From Flavobacterium panacis (GTDB lineage Bacteria; Bacteroidota; Bacteroidia; Flavobacteriales; Flavobacteriaceae): a stretch of 64,000 nt of DNA. A model generated the notes under the pieces. That model was not told the origin of the DNA. It did no database searches and saw nothing but the letters and a program-made list of their open reading frames with translations. Made by a program: the position numbers and the translations under genes. Below, piece after piece: positions 62,843-64,000 of the stretch; position 1 is the first letter of the stretch, and each line of letters opens with the position of its first letter. The DNA lies in NCBI RefSeq assembly GCF_024649945.1, contig NZ_JANKMS010000017.1:1-64000 (forward strand). Reading direction: 5' to 3'.

Positions 62843-63508
62843 TTACTCCTGAGAAAGGAAATCGATGTCTTCTAAAAGACGTTTCATGTCCTCTTTATTT
62901 GTTCCGTCATAAAATCCTCTAACGCGACGTTTTTGATCGACCAAAACAAAATTCTCAGTATGAACCATATCGTACAGCTGATCTGGTCTTCCTAATTTTA
63001 CAGCCAGATAGGATTTTCTAGCCATCGTATAAATTTCTTTTTTATCTCCAGTAACCAAATTCCATTTGCTGTCTACAACATGATGTTTTATGGCATATTC
63101 TTTTAAAACCGAAACACTGTCGACTTCAGGAAATACAGTATGTGAAAGCAACATCACTTTCGGATTATTCAAAACCGCTTTTTGAACTTCTTCTAAGTTA
63201 GTTGTCATTTTTGGACAAATTGAACCACAAGTTGTAAAGAAGAAATCGGCAACATAAATTTTTCCTTCGTAATTTTTCTGGGTAATCGTATCGCCATTTT
63301 GGTTTACAAAAGAAAAATCTGCAATAGTATGGTATTTACTTTTATATTGAACGGTACTATCTACTAATTCAGGATTTACATCGGCGGGATTGTAGATTGG
63401 AAGTGTCTTTTTAGGTTTTAATGCCGAATAAAATAAAGATATCGTAACTGCCGAAAATACTATTAAAACAATAAAGAATTTGCGGTATTTGTATAAAAGA
63501 GATTTCAT
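62843..63508 (-). CDS. SCO1/SenC/PrrC-family protein
   Basis: SCO proteins are membrane-tethered thioredoxin-fold copper chaperones for cytochrome c oxidase. The ATG at 63508 is preferred over a TTG six codons upstream. An N-terminal membrane anchor (KFFIVLIVFSAVTISLFYSA) precedes the core; the metal-binding CxxxC is CGSIC and the distal His is in DMVHTENF. The 221-residue length fits. No oxidase genes are adjacent. Confidence 0.9.
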   Translation of the reverse strand: MKSLLYKYRKFFIVLIVFSAVTISLFYSALKPKKTLPIYNPADVNPELVDSTVQYKSKYHTIADFSFVNQNGDTITQKNYEGKIYVADFFFTTCGSICPKMTTNLEEVQKAVLNNPKVMLLSHTVFPEVDSVSVLKEYAIKHHVVDSKWNLVTGDKKEIYTMARKSYLAVKLGRPDQLYDMVHTENFVLVDQKRRVRGFYDGTNKEDMKRLLEDIDFLSQE

Positions 63509-63701
63509 AAAAATAATTTGGCGCAAAAATACAAAAAGCAGATTTTAAAAACTTTACTGTATTATTTTTTTAACAGGCTTTTGTAACATTTATAGTGGAG
63601 TTATAGACTAAGTAAAATAGTTTTAATTCTGATTTGTGAAATTTATTCATGATTTTAAATTTCCGGTTATAATTTTAACATAATTTTTGAAATAATAACA
63701 A

Positions 63702-63709
63702 TATGTTTG
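63702..63709 (+). promoter_or_regulatory. Promoter -7 element of the M13 peptidase gene
   Basis: TATGTTTG fits TAnnTTTG and lies 26 bases before the ATG at 63736. A TTG is present only 12 bases upstream of the element, which is too close for the usual spacing. Confidence 0.4.
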
Positions 63710-63735
63710 TATTTTTCCTTAAACTATAAATTTTT

Positions 63736-64000
63736 ATGAAAAAACAATTTGCTAAACCTGTGTTTGGTGTGATATCTGCAATGTTTTCGCTAACAGCAGT
63801 TCAGGCTCAAAATGCCCCAAAAGAACCAGGTATTAATGTATCTTATATGGATACGAAAGTCAGCCCAAGTCAGGATTTTTTCAAATATGTAAACGGTACA
63901 TGGCTAGAAAAAACAGAAATTCCAAGCGATCGTACAACTTGGGGAAGCTTTAATGAACTGATCAAAAGAACGGATAAAGATGTAATGGAGGTTTTAAAAG
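63736..64000 (+). CDS. M13-family metallopeptidase, N-terminal part (cut by window end)
   Basis: The frame starts with a signal peptide (FGVISAMFSLTAVQAQ) and continues MDTKVSPSQDFFKYVNGTWL and then TEIPSDRTTWGSF, the N-terminal signature of M13 (neprilysin/PepO-like) zinc endopeptidases. The zinc HExxH site would be downstream, outside the window. 88 complete codons are visible. Confidence 0.85.
   Translation, partial: MKKQFAKPVFGVISAMFSLTAVQAQNAPKEPGINVSYMDTKVSPSQDFFKYVNGTWLEKTEIPSDRTTWGSFNELIKRTDKDVMEVLK

Overview
The window reads as a contiguous piece of a Flavobacterium-like chromosome (Bacteroidota, gliding). The support is A/T-rich codon use, A-rich start contexts instead of strong Shine-Dalgarno sequences, several promoters of the Bacteroidota form TTG-N17-19-TAnnTTTG, a sprC-sprD-sprB-sprF gliding locus with type IX secretion C-terminal domains, and HU-SPOR, DUF4837 and FeoB-associated Cys-rich proteins typical of the group. 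I see no rRNA, tRNA, CRISPR array, insertion sequence or prophage.

Layout. 1-16.7 kb is mostly housekeeping: mnmG flanked by two parS-like palindromes, a GNAT acetyltransferase, a methyltransferase, an OmpH/Skp-like lipoprotein, a Pif1-like helicase, an HU-SPOR membrane protein, dprA, trpS, a GxxExxY nuclease-like gene between long inverted repeats, an acyltransferase, recA, a thioesterase, doxX and holB. 17.0-44.1 kb is one forward block of seven genes: three small or medium exported proteins, then sprC, sprD, the 5,855-residue adhesin gene sprB, and sprF. These supply a surface adhesin, its outer-membrane partner and rod-like or envelope accessory proteins for gliding. 44.2-48.2 kb carries a LytS/LytTR two-component pair, followed by a direct repeat with the geometry of a LytTR operator and then a lipoprotein intradiol dioxygenase, a pirin-like protein and an unknown protein; I infer the pair controls these three genes.

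48.4-64 kb holds pgk, an MltD-like transglycosylase with three LysM domains, DUF4837 and DUF1579 lipoproteins, a convergent S41 peptidase/DUF4349/rnpA group, an acyltransferase and an acyl-ACP desaturase, an HD hydrolase, a feoA-feoB-Cys-rich iron-uptake cluster, a SCO protein and the start of an M13 peptidase. Intergenic spaces contain several dispersed repeat families; one of them (CTCTGCG/CGCAGAG type) also forms the arms around the GxxExxY gene.

Most interesting points: the GxxExxY gene framed by about 50-bp near-perfect inverted repeats with relatives elsewhere in the window; the candidate LytTR operator and a His-rich sensor loop in the kinase; the parS-like pair; an unrelated domain of about 200 residues inside the SprB repeat array; three genes whose predicted promoter lies only 4-5 bases before the start codon (candidate leaderless mRNAs); and several membrane micro-proteins of about 40 residues.
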